A stretch of DNA of 64,000 nt from Pseudoduganella buxea (GTDB lineage: Bacteria; Pseudomonadota; Gammaproteobacteria; Burkholderiales; Burkholderiaceae_D). Positions 1 through 7,444 of this stretch are shown piece after piece; positions within the stretch are counted from its first letter, which is position 1; each line of letters starts with the position of its first letter. The stretch spans positions 1 to 64,000 of the forward strand of contig NZ_WNKZ01000024.1 in NCBI RefSeq assembly GCF_009720835.1, in the 5' to 3' direction. A model generated the notes under the pieces. It did no database searches. It saw nothing but the letters and a program-made list of their open reading frames with translations, and was not told the DNA's origin. The position numbers and the translations under genes are program-made.

Positions 1-627
1 CGCGCCACCCTGGCCGCCCATCTGCCCCATCTGGCCGCCCTGGCCATTGCCCTTGCCGCCCCCCAGCAAACCCGGCGCGAACTGGCGTGCCGCCGCCGTG
101 GCGGCCTGCTGGGCGATCTGGCGCGGGTCGCCGCCCCGGGCCTGGGCCGCCTTGTTGACGGTATCCGCCGCCAGCCGCACGAAGGTCTTGGCGCCTTCGA
201 ACTCGCGGTCCTCGCCGGACAGTTCGCCTTCGGCCTCCAGGCCCAGCGCGCTGCCCGCCGCCGACGCCAGGCCGCTTCCGATCTTGGCGCCCAGGGGGCC
301 GCCGAAGTAGCCGCCGATGGCACCGCCGGCCAGCGGAATGGCCTTCTTCGCCACGCCCTTGAGCACGCCGCCGACGGCCTGCCCGATGGGCGACTTGATG
401 ACGCTGCCGGCGACGGAGGCCGCCTTCTTCAGGAAGTTGCCGAGGAATTGGTCCAGTTCCTGCTCGTTGCTGACCGACAGCAGCTCGTTGGCCAGCTCCA
501 TTTCGTCCGCTTCGGACAGCAGGCCGCCGCCCTCCCCGGTCCATTCGCCCTGGCCGAATTCGTACTGTTCCATTTCATAGCCGGTCTCCTGACCGAATTC
601 CAGGGTGGTGCGATCGATGTCGTGCAT
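1..627 (-). CDS. Unknown protein, EFE/FVRLA family, copy 1 (C-terminus beyond window)
   Basis: Partial gene: 209 codons are visible and no stop occurs before the window edge. I do not recognise a function. The ATG at 627 follows a GGGAG ribosome site. The N-terminus is acidic and Tyr/Glu-rich, then comes a segment with the look 'ELANELLSVSNEQELDQFLG', a hydrophobic Gly/Ala-rich stretch (about residues 70-125) that could be membrane-active, and the motif GEDREFEGAKTFVRLAADTV. The visible C-terminal part turns into a Gly/Gln/Met-rich tail. The central motif and the following 'AAR..APGLL' are shared with the next gene at 709-1272, so the two are paralogs in tandem. I recall similar tandem proteins of unknown role in soil proteobacteria, but I cannot name the family. 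Confidence 0.75.
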   Translation of the reverse strand, partial: MHDIDRTTLEFGQETGYEMEQYEFGQGEWTGEGGGLLSEADEMELANELLSVSNEQELDQFLGNFLKKAASVAGSVIKSPIGQAVGGVLKGVAKKAIPLAGGAIGGYFGGPLGAKIGSGLASAAGSALGLEAEGELSGEDREFEGAKTFVRLAADTVNKAAQARGGDPRQIAQQAATAAARQFAPGLLGGGKGNGQGGQMGQMGGQGGA

Positions 628-708
628 GATGTGCTCCCGATAGAAGTAGACTGCGATTGAACTTCGGTGAAACCGCGAAAAGCCGGACCAGCCGGGCGCC
701 GACCCTGC

Positions 709-1272
709 CTAACACTCCAGTACCACGATGAGATTGCCCTGCCGTTGCCAGCGCCCCGCCTGGGGCACCGCTGTCTGCGCGCGCTGGCGCAGCAGCCCGG
801 GTGCATGGCGCCGCGCGGCGTGCAGCAGCGCCAGTTGCACGGCCTGGCCGGGTTCCTGGGCCGGCCGCCGGCGTGCTTCCTCGACCGTATCGCCGGCCAG
901 GCGCACGAAGCGGCGCGCCACTTCGAACTCCTTGTCCTCCGGGCTCAGGCCTTCCAGCTCCATGCCGAAAATGGCCGCGGCCTTGCGTTTCAGGTCGCCC
1001 GGCGCGCGGGTGGCGTTGACGGGAAAGACCATCCGCGCACTGCGCTGCAGCACGCCCATCAGCGGCCGGGCGATCGGGCCATGGCCGCCGGCGCGCCCTA
1101 CCAGGTCAGTCAGCGCGGCGGCCAGCGCAGCCGGGCTTTCCGCTTCCAGCAGGCGGGCGGCGAAGGCCATTTCGCCGTGGTCCTCGCGCCATGCCGTGGC
1201 AGGGTTGACGGAGGCGCCACGCCGCGGCGGGATTTCCAGTTCGGGCTTGTAGTCGATCAGGCGGCGGTCCAT
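709..1272 (-). CDS. Unknown protein, EFE/FVRLA family, copy 2
   Basis: 187 residues, function unknown. The ATG at 1272 has a GGGAG site seven bases upstream. The stretch around LSPEDKEFEVARRFVRLAGD and the downstream 'HAARRHAPGLL' match the neighbouring gene at 1-627. This copy lacks that gene's acidic N-terminus and Gly-rich hydrophobic core and ends in a short basic/hydrophobic tail, 'GRWQRQGNLIVVLEC'. The gap to copy 1 is 81 bases on the same strand, so co-transcription is likely. No signal peptide, membrane segment or catalytic motif is obvious. The shared part probably marks a domain; whether it binds a partner or a membrane cannot be told from sequence. Confidence 0.75.
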   Translation of the reverse strand: MDRRLIDYKPELEIPPRRGASVNPATAWREDHGEMAFAARLLEAESPAALAAALTDLVGRAGGHGPIARPLMGVLQRSARMVFPVNATRAPGDLKRKAAAIFGMELEGLSPEDKEFEVARRFVRLAGDTVEEARRRPAQEPGQAVQLALLHAARRHAPGLLRQRAQTAVPQAGRWQRQGNLIVVLEC

Positions 1273-1456
1273 GGAGCACTCCCGGCTGCGGCGCTGCGAT
1301 GTGCCGCGCCCATGCCGATAAGTGCAAAGGGCGTGCCAACCGGATTTCAGGGCTCGGGATGGGGGATTTGCCGAGGTGTGGCGAACGTGACTTCGCCCGG
1401 CACGGGGGCCGGGCGAAAATGGGCGAAAGACGTTTCGCCGCGAAGGGAAATTGCGC

Positions 1457-2362
1457 TTACGCGGCGATGGCGACCGTCAGGGTGGCGACATAGCCGCTTG
1501 TGGCGTTGCCGGTGACGGTGGCCAGCTGCAGCGAATAGCCGTCGCTGAAGACGTTGTCGGTAGCGAAGCTGATGTTGGCCAGGTTGCGCACGCTGGCGCT
1601 ATAGCCGGTCGTCGCATACACCTCGTTGCACGCCGCCAGCGGGAAGGCGAACTGCGACGTCTTGATGCGGTTGCCGGCGCTGGCCGCCTTGGCCAGGCTC
1701 GGGTAGACCTCGAAGTGCACGTGCGGCATGCGGCCTGCATAGCAGCCGGGGAAGATGGTCGTAAACGTGATGTCGCCGTTGGCGTCCGCTTCCTGCACGC
1801 CGCGCAGGTAGTTCTGGTTCGTCACGCCGTTCGAATACAGGGAGTAGTTGCCGTCGCGGTCGCAGTGCCACAGATAGACGGCGAAATTGCCAGCCGCGGC
1901 GCAGGTGGCGTTGGCGTTTACGATGCGCAGCTTGATCGTCAGCGGCACGCCGGCGGCCACGCCCGTGGCGCCATTGAAGCTGGCGCGGATATCGCTGCGC
2001 ACGACGCCCGTCTGCGTCAGCACGTTGACGGTGCCGCTGCTGTTGCTGTTGGTGCCGTCAGCCGGATACGGGCCACCTGTCTCTTCGGGGATGACGGAGC
2101 AGCTGCCGCCTGTCGTCGTCGTGGTGCCGGTGCCGGTGCCGGTCGTGCCGGTGGTACCCGTCGTGCCGGTGCCGGTCGAGCCGGTGCTGGTGGCGGTGGT
2201 GCCGGTCGTGCTGTCCGACGCGCTGCCGCCGCAGCCGAGGATGGGCAGCGCCGCGGCACTGGCGAAGAGCCAGCGCAGGGACTGGCGCCGGCCGGCCGTG
2301 GTGTTCAGCATGGCTTGCAGGTCCTGCTCCAGGCTGTGGTCGTGGTCGTCGTGATGGTGCAT
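1457..2362 (-). CDS. Intradiol ring-cleavage dioxygenase-like lipoprotein, Tat signal
   Basis: 301 residues. The C-terminal half has the intradiol dioxygenase fold signature: EETGGPYPADG near residue 93, LWHCDRDGNYSLYS, then FPGCYAGRMPHVHFEV. The tyrosines and the HVH pair are the expected non-haem Fe(III) ligands. The family opens catechol-type rings, but exported members often have unknown substrates. Residues 25-44 look like a twin-arginine signal (RRQSLRWLF) ending in a lipobox (LGC, Cys44), so the protein is probably an anchored lipoprotein exported folded. A Thr/Gly-only linker of about 40 residues (45-87) separates anchor and enzyme. Oddly, a His/Asp-rich stretch (HHHDDHDH) precedes the twin arginines. 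It lies 10 bases after the gene at 2373 and may belong to the Cpx-controlled transcript starting near 3500. Confidence 0.8.
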   Translation of the reverse strand: MHHHDDHDHSLEQDLQAMLNTTAGRRQSLRWLFASAAALPILGCGGSASDSTTGTTATSTGSTGTGTTGTTGTTGTGTGTTTTTGGSCSVIPEETGGPYPADGTNSNSSGTVNVLTQTGVVRSDIRASFNGATGVAAGVPLTIKLRIVNANATCAAAGNFAVYLWHCDRDGNYSLYSNGVTNQNYLRGVQEADANGDITFTTIFPGCYAGRMPHVHFEVYPSLAKAASAGNRIKTSQFAFPLAACNEVYATTGYSASVRNLANISFATDNVFSDGYSLQLATVTGNATSGYVATLTVAIAA

Positions 2363-2372
2363 GGGTGTCTCC

Positions 2373-2915
2373 TCAGGCGGTAGTGTTGATCAGGTTGCCG
2401 GTGTTGCCGGCGGCGGGCAGCTTGCCGGACAGAGCTTGCAGGAAGCTCGTCAGCTGGGTCTTGGTGTCGCTGCCGTCGCCGCCGTCGCTGCCCAGGGCCG
2501 TCAGCAGTTCCTTGAAGGAGCCTTGCAGCGCGCCGGTACTGTCGGTGGCGCCGGTGCTGTCGCTGCCCAGCGCGGAAATCAGGCCTTGCAGATCGGTGGA
2601 AAGCTGGCCGGGGCCGCCCTGCGGCGCTTCGCCGTAGCTAGGCTCGGTTGCGGTGGACTGGCCGTGCAGCGCGCCCATCAGGTCTTCCATGAAGCTGCCG
2701 AGCGCCTCAGTGGCTTCGTCGGTGGACGCGGCGCTGCCGTCCACGCCGATCGACGTCAGGGCGTCGACGATGGCCGAAGCGAAGCCGCCGCCGTCGGGTG
2801 GCGGTGGCGGCATCTCTCGGGTCTGCCGCGTACTGGAGGTGACGGAGGTGCCGGACAGGCGGCTGGTGGCGCCCAGCTGGCTGGCGGTGCTCGACGTCAG
2901 GGAACTGATATTCAT
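2373..2915 (-). CDS. Ser/Thr/Gly-rich protein of unknown function
   Basis: 180 residues, not recognised. The ATG at 2915 has AAGGA seven bases upstream. The first 35 residues are Ser/Thr-rich, then a short polyproline run (MPPPPPDGGG) follows. Two similar amphipathic segments come next (around 'FASAIVDALTSIG' and 'LQGSFKELLTALGSDGG'), as does 'TQLTSFLQALSGKLP'. This suggests an internally repeated helical domain. There is no cleavable signal peptide, and cysteine is absent. It lies 37 bases after the Spy-like gene and 10 bases before the dioxygenase-like gene, so the three are probably one transcript downstream of the CpxR boxes. An envelope-stress role would be guilt by association only. Confidence 0.65.
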   Translation of the reverse strand: MNISSLTSSTASQLGATSRLSGTSVTSSTRQTREMPPPPPDGGGFASAIVDALTSIGVDGSAASTDEATEALGSFMEDLMGALHGQSTATEPSYGEAPQGGPGQLSTDLQGLISALGSDSTGATDSTGALQGSFKELLTALGSDGGDGSDTKTQLTSFLQALSGKLPAAGNTGNLINTTA

Positions 2916-2952
2916 CGTGGTCCTTCGATTGCTGGCGTTCGGGTTGACTTAC

Positions 2953-3486
2953 TTATGGGCGCGGGACGCGGGCCACGAGGCCGGCATTGCGTTCATCGAC
3001 CTGCTTGCGCTGCTCCGGTGTCAGCACGGCCAGCACCTTCTGCTGCGTGCGCAGGTGCTGCAAGGTGATATTGGCCATGGCCTGGGCCGAAGCCTGTGCC
3101 AGTCTGGCGGCGGCGGCGTCGTCGAACCTGGCGGCGCCATGCAGTGCAAACAGGGCCCGCTCGGCTTTTTCGTGCGCCCTGGACTGCTCGCGCAGGTAAG
3201 GCACCTGGCCGTGCAGGATGGCGAACACCTTGTCCTGCTGCGCTTCGCTCAGTTCGACGCCACGCAGGAAGGGAGGACCATCGGGACCGGGGCCGAAGCC
3301 GAAGGGGCCGTCGCCGCCGCGCGGGCCGCCGGAGCCACGGCCGGGAGGACCGGCGCGGTCGTCCGGGCCGCGGGCGTGCGGCGCGCCGTCGTCGCCCGCA
3401 TCGAGGTCGGCGGCATTGACGGCCAGCGGCAGCGCCAGCACGGCGGCTGCCAGGATGCTGAGCAGTTTGTTGTTCGAATTATTCAT
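2953..3486 (-). CDS. Spy/CpxP-like periplasmic protein (LTXXQ family)
   Basis: 177 residues with a typical signal peptide (basic start, then ILAAAVLALPLAVNAA, cleavage near residue 25). Residues 30-75 are Gly/Pro/Asp/Arg-rich low complexity. The rest is helical, with 'LSEAQQDKVFAIL' and 'LTPEQRKQVDER', the LTXXQ-type motif that defines the Spy/CpxP family of periplasmic chaperones. In enterobacteria CpxP binds and restrains the sensor CpxA, and Spy protects unfolded envelope proteins. The gene is divergent from a cpxR/cpxA pair, and the shared 183-base intergenic region contains CpxR boxes, so it is very probably a Cpx target and may feed back on the sensor. The paired LTXXQ arrangement is looser than in E. 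coli Spy. Confidence 0.8.
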   Translation of the reverse strand: MNNSNNKLLSILAAAVLALPLAVNAADLDAGDDGAPHARGPDDRAGPPGRGSGGPRGGDGPFGFGPGPDGPPFLRGVELSEAQQDKVFAILHGQVPYLREQSRAHEKAERALFALHGAARFDDAAAARLAQASAQAMANITLQHLRTQQKVLAVLTPEQRKQVDERNAGLVARVPRP

Positions 3487-3534
3487 CGGGCTTCCTTGTC
3501 AACGATTGGAGCCGCCATTCTTCCCGTGGGCCGT

Positions 3535-3604
3535 GTAAAGCGCGGTTAGCGCAATGTAAATCGGGGTAAAGGGCGTGGGGGAATACCCTGTAAAACCGCG
3601 TAAA
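3535..3604. promoter_or_regulatory. Cluster of CpxR boxes between spy-like gene and cpxR
   Basis: Two exact matches to the CpxR consensus GTAAA-N5-GTAAA lie at 3556-3570 and 3590-3604. A degenerate copy (GTAAA-N5-GTTAG) lies at 3535-3549. Start-to-start spacings are 21 and 34 bases. They sit between the Spy-like gene (start 3486) and cpxR (start 3670), so phosphorylated CpxR could control both directions, giving autoregulation and induction of the periplasmic chaperone. Confidence 0.8.
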
Positions 3605-3669
3605 TGGGGCATTGCCCGCCGCTGCCCTGCGTTATGATGGCCGCTTCACGACTCACCCCAAACGCTGCA

Positions 3670-4359
3670 ATGAGCAAGGTTCTGCTGATAGACGACGACA
3701 TCGAACTGGTTGGCATGTTCCAGGAATACCTGGAGCAGGAAGGCTTCGAGGTCAAGACGGCCAACGACGGCGAGGCCGGCACGGCGTGCGCGCTGACGGG
3801 CCAGTACGCCATCGCCATCCTGGACGTGATGATGCCGCGCATGAACGGGCTGGAAACCCTGCGCCGCATCCGCGCCGCCAGCCGCATGCCGATCCTGATG
3901 CTGACGGGACGCGGCGACGACACGGACCGCATCGTCGGCCTGGAACTGGGTGCCGACGATTACGTGACGAAGCCGTGCACGCCGCGCGAGCTGACGGCGC
4001 GCATCCGCGCCATCCTGCGCCGCACCCAGGGCACGCCGATGGACCAGCTGGCGTCGGCCCCGATCGTCGTCGGCCAGCTGACCATGTGGCCCGAACAGCG
4101 CCGCGCCAGCTGGGCCGGCGCCACCCTGGAGCTGACCAGCACCGAATTCAACCTGCTGGAAGTATTGGCCCGCAACGCGGGCAAGCCGGTCAGCAAGAAC
4201 ATCCTGTCCGAGCAGGGACTGGGCCGGCCGATGGCGCGCTTCGACCGCAATATCGACGTGCACCTGTCCAGCTTGCGGCACAAGCTGGGCACCCTGGCCG
4301 ATGGCCGTTCCTGCCTGCAGACGGTCTACCGTATGGGTTATCAACTGATCAAGGACTGA
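3670..4359 (+). CDS. cpxR: CpxR-like OmpR-family response regulator
   Basis: 229 residues from the ATG at 3670 (MSKVLLIDDDIELVG). An upstream in-frame start exists, but it would add residues before the receiver fold. The receiver domain has the acidic cluster DDD, the phospho-acceptor Asp in AILDVMMPRMNG (about residue 53), Thr in LTGRGDD, and Lys in YVTKPC. The C-terminal winged helix contains TSTEFNLLEVL and RFDRNIDVHLSSLRHKLG, which resembles CpxR more than OmpR or PhoB. It is followed after 10 bases by its sensor kinase. CpxR controls envelope-stress genes. The exact CpxR boxes in its own upstream region support both the name and autoregulation. Confidence 0.88.
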   Translation: MSKVLLIDDDIELVGMFQEYLEQEGFEVKTANDGEAGTACALTGQYAIAILDVMMPRMNGLETLRRIRAASRMPILMLTGRGDDTDRIVGLELGADDYVTKPCTPRELTARIRAILRRTQGTPMDQLASAPIVVGQLTMWPEQRRASWAGATLELTSTEFNLLEVLARNAGKPVSKNILSEQGLGRPMARFDRNIDVHLSSLRHKLGTLADGRSCLQTVYRMGYQLIKD

Positions 4360-4369
4360 CCTTCCCGCC

Positions 4370-5857
4370 ATGGGCCGCCTGTTCTGGAAATTCTTCTTCT
4401 CGATCCTGCTGGCGCAGATCGCCGCCACCGTCGGCATCGGCGGCGCCATCTGGCTGAAGAACCGCGACAGCGCCCAGCAGCGGCGCCTCGATATCGACAC
4501 CAGCCCACCGGCTGAAATGGCCATCGAATCGGCCGCCGCCACCCTGGACGCGGGCGGCCCGAAGGCGCTGGCGCGGCTGCTGGAGAACATGGGCCGGCAC
4601 CGCGTCTACGCCGTCGACGGTGACGGCAAGGAGCTGTTGGGCCGCATCGTCGACCCGGCCGCGCTGGCCAAGGCCCGTGCCACGCTCGATGGCGGCGACA
4701 CCCGCGTCGTGCGCAAGGTCACGCTGCCGAACGGCCATCCCTACCTACTGTTCCTGCCGGCACGGCAGCGCCAGGGCGGCCTGAACCCGGGCGATACGCG
4801 CCCCCTGCTGGCCGGGACGGGGCTGGCGGGACTGGGCATGGACGGGCCGGGACCGGGGCAGCCGCCGATGGACGGCCCGCGCCCGGGCAGCGAACCACGT
4901 GACGGTGCGCGGCCGCCTCCAGGCGCGCCCGGCCCCGGCGGCCCCTATGGCCCGCGCTTCCAGCCCCTGACACCCTTCGTGCCGCTGGCCGCCGCGCTGA
5001 TCGCCAGCCTGCTGTTCGCCGCCCTGCTGGCATGGTACTTCGCCCGCCCCATCCGCTCGCTGCGACAGGCTTTCGAGGCCGCATCCGGCGGCGACCTGGC
5101 GCCCCGCTTCGCCGACAGCGGCAAGGGCGGCGACGAACTCAATGCCCTGGGCCGCGATTTCGACCGCATGACGGCACGCCTGCGCAGCCTGATGGACGGC
5201 CAGACCCGCCTGCTGCACGACGTATCGCACGAGCTGCGCTCGCCGCTGGCCCGGTTGCAGGCCGCCATCGGCCTGGCGCACCAGCGCCCCGACCGGGTGC
5301 TGGCGTCGCTGGACCGGATCGAGCGCGAAAGCATCCGCATGGACAAGCTGGTGGGCGAGTTGCTGACCCTGTCGCGGCTGGAAGCGGGTGCGCTGGCGCC
5401 GAACCGCGAGGACATCGACATGGCCGAGCTGCTGGACGGGATCGTCACGGATGCCCGGTTCGAGGCGCAGACGCAGGGCCGCACCGTGGAGCAGCGGGGC
5501 GAGGCGGAAGTAACCCTGCTGGGCGAGCCGGACATGCTGGCCCGCGCCATCGAGAACGTCGTGCGCAACGCCATCAAGCACAGTCCCGAAGGGGCGACGA
5601 TTACCGTGGAAGCGGCTGCGGCAGGCGGCCGGCTGCGCATTGAAGTACTGGACCGCGGCCCGGGCGTGGCGCCCGCCGACCTGGCCGCCATCTTCCAGCC
5701 CTTCTTTCGCAGCAGCGGCACGGAAAAGGACGTGGAAGGCCACGGCCTGGGGCTGGCGATCGCCCAGCACGTTGTGCAGCAGCATGGCGGCACCATCGCG
5801 GCGCACAACCGCCAGGGCGGTGGCTTGCGCGTGGAGATCGTGCTGCCGCTCGACTGA
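4370..5857 (+). CDS. cpxA: CpxA-like sensor histidine kinase
   Basis: 495 residues. An N-terminal membrane segment (about 5-29) and a second one (about 203-224) enclose a periplasmic domain. HAMP follows (ARPIRSLRQAFEAASGGDL), then the H-box LLHDVSHELRSPLARLQ with the phospho-accepting His near 287. The ATPase boxes are ENVVRNAIKHSP (N), DRGPGV (G1), FFRSS (F) and GHGLGLAIA (G2). It should phosphorylate the CpxR-like regulator encoded 10 bases upstream. The last 50 or so residues of the periplasmic domain are Gly/Pro/Arg/Asp-rich low complexity, much like the N-terminal part of the Spy-like protein encoded at 2953-3486. This is not a feature of E. coli CpxA. Confidence 0.87.
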   Translation: MGRLFWKFFFSILLAQIAATVGIGGAIWLKNRDSAQQRRLDIDTSPPAEMAIESAAATLDAGGPKALARLLENMGRHRVYAVDGDGKELLGRIVDPAALAKARATLDGGDTRVVRKVTLPNGHPYLLFLPARQRQGGLNPGDTRPLLAGTGLAGLGMDGPGPGQPPMDGPRPGSEPRDGARPPPGAPGPGGPYGPRFQPLTPFVPLAAALIASLLFAALLAWYFARPIRSLRQAFEAASGGDLAPRFADSGKGGDELNALGRDFDRMTARLRSLMDGQTRLLHDVSHELRSPLARLQAAIGLAHQRPDRVLASLDRIERESIRMDKLVGELLTLSRLEAGALAPNREDIDMAELLDGIVTDARFEAQTQGRTVEQRGEAEVTLLGEPDMLARAIENVVRNAIKHSPEGATITVEAAAAGGRLRIEVLDRGPGVAPADLAAIFQPFFRSSGTEKDVEGHGLGLAIAQHVVQQHGGTIAAHNRQGGGLRVEIVLPLD

Positions 5858-5876
5858 GCGGCAGTTTCCTATTACA

Positions 5877-6443
5877 TCACGCCTTCGGCAGGGTCACGCC
5901 GTGCTGGCCTTGGTATTTGCCGTTGCGGTCCTTGTACGACGTTTCGCACACCTCGTCGCTTTCGAAGAACAGTACCTGGGCGCAGCCTTCGCCCGCATAG
6001 ATCTTGGCCGGCAGCGGCGTCGTGTTGGAGAACTCCAAGGTCACGTAGCCTTCCCATTCCGGCTCGAACGGCGTGACGTTGACGATGATGCCGCAACGCG
6101 CATAGGTCGACTTGCCCAGGCAGACCGTCAGCACATTGCGCGGGATGCGGAAGTACTCGATGGTGCGGGCCAGCGCGAAGGAATTCGGCGGAATGATGCA
6201 GACGTCGCTCTTGATGTCGACGAAGGAGTTCGAATCGAAGTTCTTCGGATCGACAATGGTGCTGTTGATGTTCGTGAAAACCTTGAACTCGTCGGCACAG
6301 CGGATATCGTAGCCGTACGAGGACGTGCCGTAGGAGATCACCTTGCGGCCGTCTTCCATCCGCACCTGCTCCGGGTGGAAGGGTTCGATCATGCCGTGCT
6401 GCTCCGCCATGCGGCGGATCCATTTGTCGCTCTTGATTGTCAT
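5877..6443 (-). CDS. dcd: dCTP deaminase
   Basis: 188 residues, full length for Dcd. It converts dCTP to dUTP, feeding dUTPase and thymidylate synthesis. Recognisable elements are the N-terminal [33 protein letters not shown], the loop [11 protein letters not shown] with the conserved Ser/Arg, and the catalytic region containing [20 protein letters not shown], whose Glu is the general base of the family. It faces cpxA tail to tail with only 19 bases between the stops. It lies downstream of the alpha/beta hydrolase on the same strand, 109 bases away. Confidence 0.95.
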   Translation of the reverse strand: MTIKSDKWIRRMAEQHGMIEPFHPEQVRMEDGRKVISYGTSSYGYDIRCADEFKVFTNINSTIVDPKNFDSNSFVDIKSDVCIIPPNSFALARTIEYFRIPRNVLTVCLGKSTYARCGIIVNVTPFEPEWEGYVTLEFSNTTPLPAKIYAGEGCAQVLFFESDEVCETSYKDRNGKYQGQHGVTLPKA

Positions 6444-6552
6444 CGCGCGTTCGATTCTCTAAAGTTGCTGGAGGCCGGCGCACGGGGCGCCTGGGCCGGA
6501 TCGCAGCGATTTTACGCGATGACGGCTTGCCAATGAAGCTCTTTCGCCCCTT

Positions 6553-7380
6553 TTACGCTTGCAGGCGCCGCGGCGCCGCCGCCTCGCCCAGCAGCTCCGT
6601 CACCATGTCGCGGATGGCCTGGGCCGTCAGCGCGGGGAACTCCATCGGGAACAGGTGCCCGCCCGGCATCATGTGCAGGTGCTCGCCCACCAGCGCGCGC
6701 GTGGCGGCCAGGCCGGCCTGCCGGTTCTCTTCCGACGTGCGCCCGGCCAGGTAGCCGGCCGGCACGGGGAAGCGCCCCGCCACCATGGCGCCGATATGGT
6801 GCGGCAGGGTGCGGTACACGGCCGTTTCGGCCTCGCGGGTAAAGCGCAGCTGCACACCCTCCGGGTGGGGTTCCAGGCCTGCGTCCAGGTAATCCTGCAG
6901 CACACCCGGTGCCCAGGCCGCGAACAGCCGCTTGCTGGCGAAATGCGTCATCGCCTCCTCGACGCTGGGCCACACATTGCGCCGCTTGACGGACAACTGC
7001 GCCGGCGACAACCGCTCGCCCTGCCCCGCCAGCTTGGCCAGGCGCCACACCAGCGCGCGCCACCCCGCCACGACGGGCGAGTCGAGCATGACGACGCAGC
7101 GCGCCAGCTCCGGGCGCCGCGCCGCCGCCATCACGCTCAGCATGCCGCCCAGCGAGTGCCCGACGAGGATCACGGGCTCGCCCCGATACCGCTCGGTCAA
7201 CTCGTCTATGAGCTCATCGACCAGCATCTCCCACCCGTCCCGCACGGGAAAAGAAGGATTGTGCGCGTGGCGGTCCAGCGCCCCGACCTCGAAGTCACGG
7301 CCCAGCAATTCGAACAATTGACGGTAGGTGCCGGCCGGGTAGCTGTTGGCGTGGGAGAAATGCAGTTTCGGTTTCATCAT
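6553..7380 (-). CDS. Alpha/beta hydrolase
   Basis: 275 residues, single-domain alpha/beta-hydrolase fold with no signal peptide. The nucleophile elbow is VGHSLGGM (Ser near residue 97) and follows 'RGEPVILVGHS'. A late Asp and His (GGHLFPMEFP) complete a plausible triad. The N-terminus 'KPKLHFSHANSYPAGTYRQLF' places the usual HANSxPAG oxyanion region. Substrate unknown: esterases, peroxidases and epoxide hydrolases share this build. It lies between comEC and dcd on the same strand, with 64 bases to the comEC stop. Confidence 0.85.
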   Translation of the reverse strand: MMKPKLHFSHANSYPAGTYRQLFELLGRDFEVGALDRHAHNPSFPVRDGWEMLVDELIDELTERYRGEPVILVGHSLGGMLSVMAAARRPELARCVVMLDSPVVAGWRALVWRLAKLAGQGERLSPAQLSVKRRNVWPSVEEAMTHFASKRLFAAWAPGVLQDYLDAGLEPHPEGVQLRFTREAETAVYRTLPHHIGAMVAGRFPVPAGYLAGRTSEENRQAGLAATRALVGEHLHMMPGGHLFPMEFPALTAQAIRDMVTELLGEAAAPRRLQA

Positions 7381-7444
7381 GGTGGCAATTGTAGGGGGAT
7401 TGCCTGGGGAAAATTGGTGGGGGTATTCTAATGGATGGGGCGCC

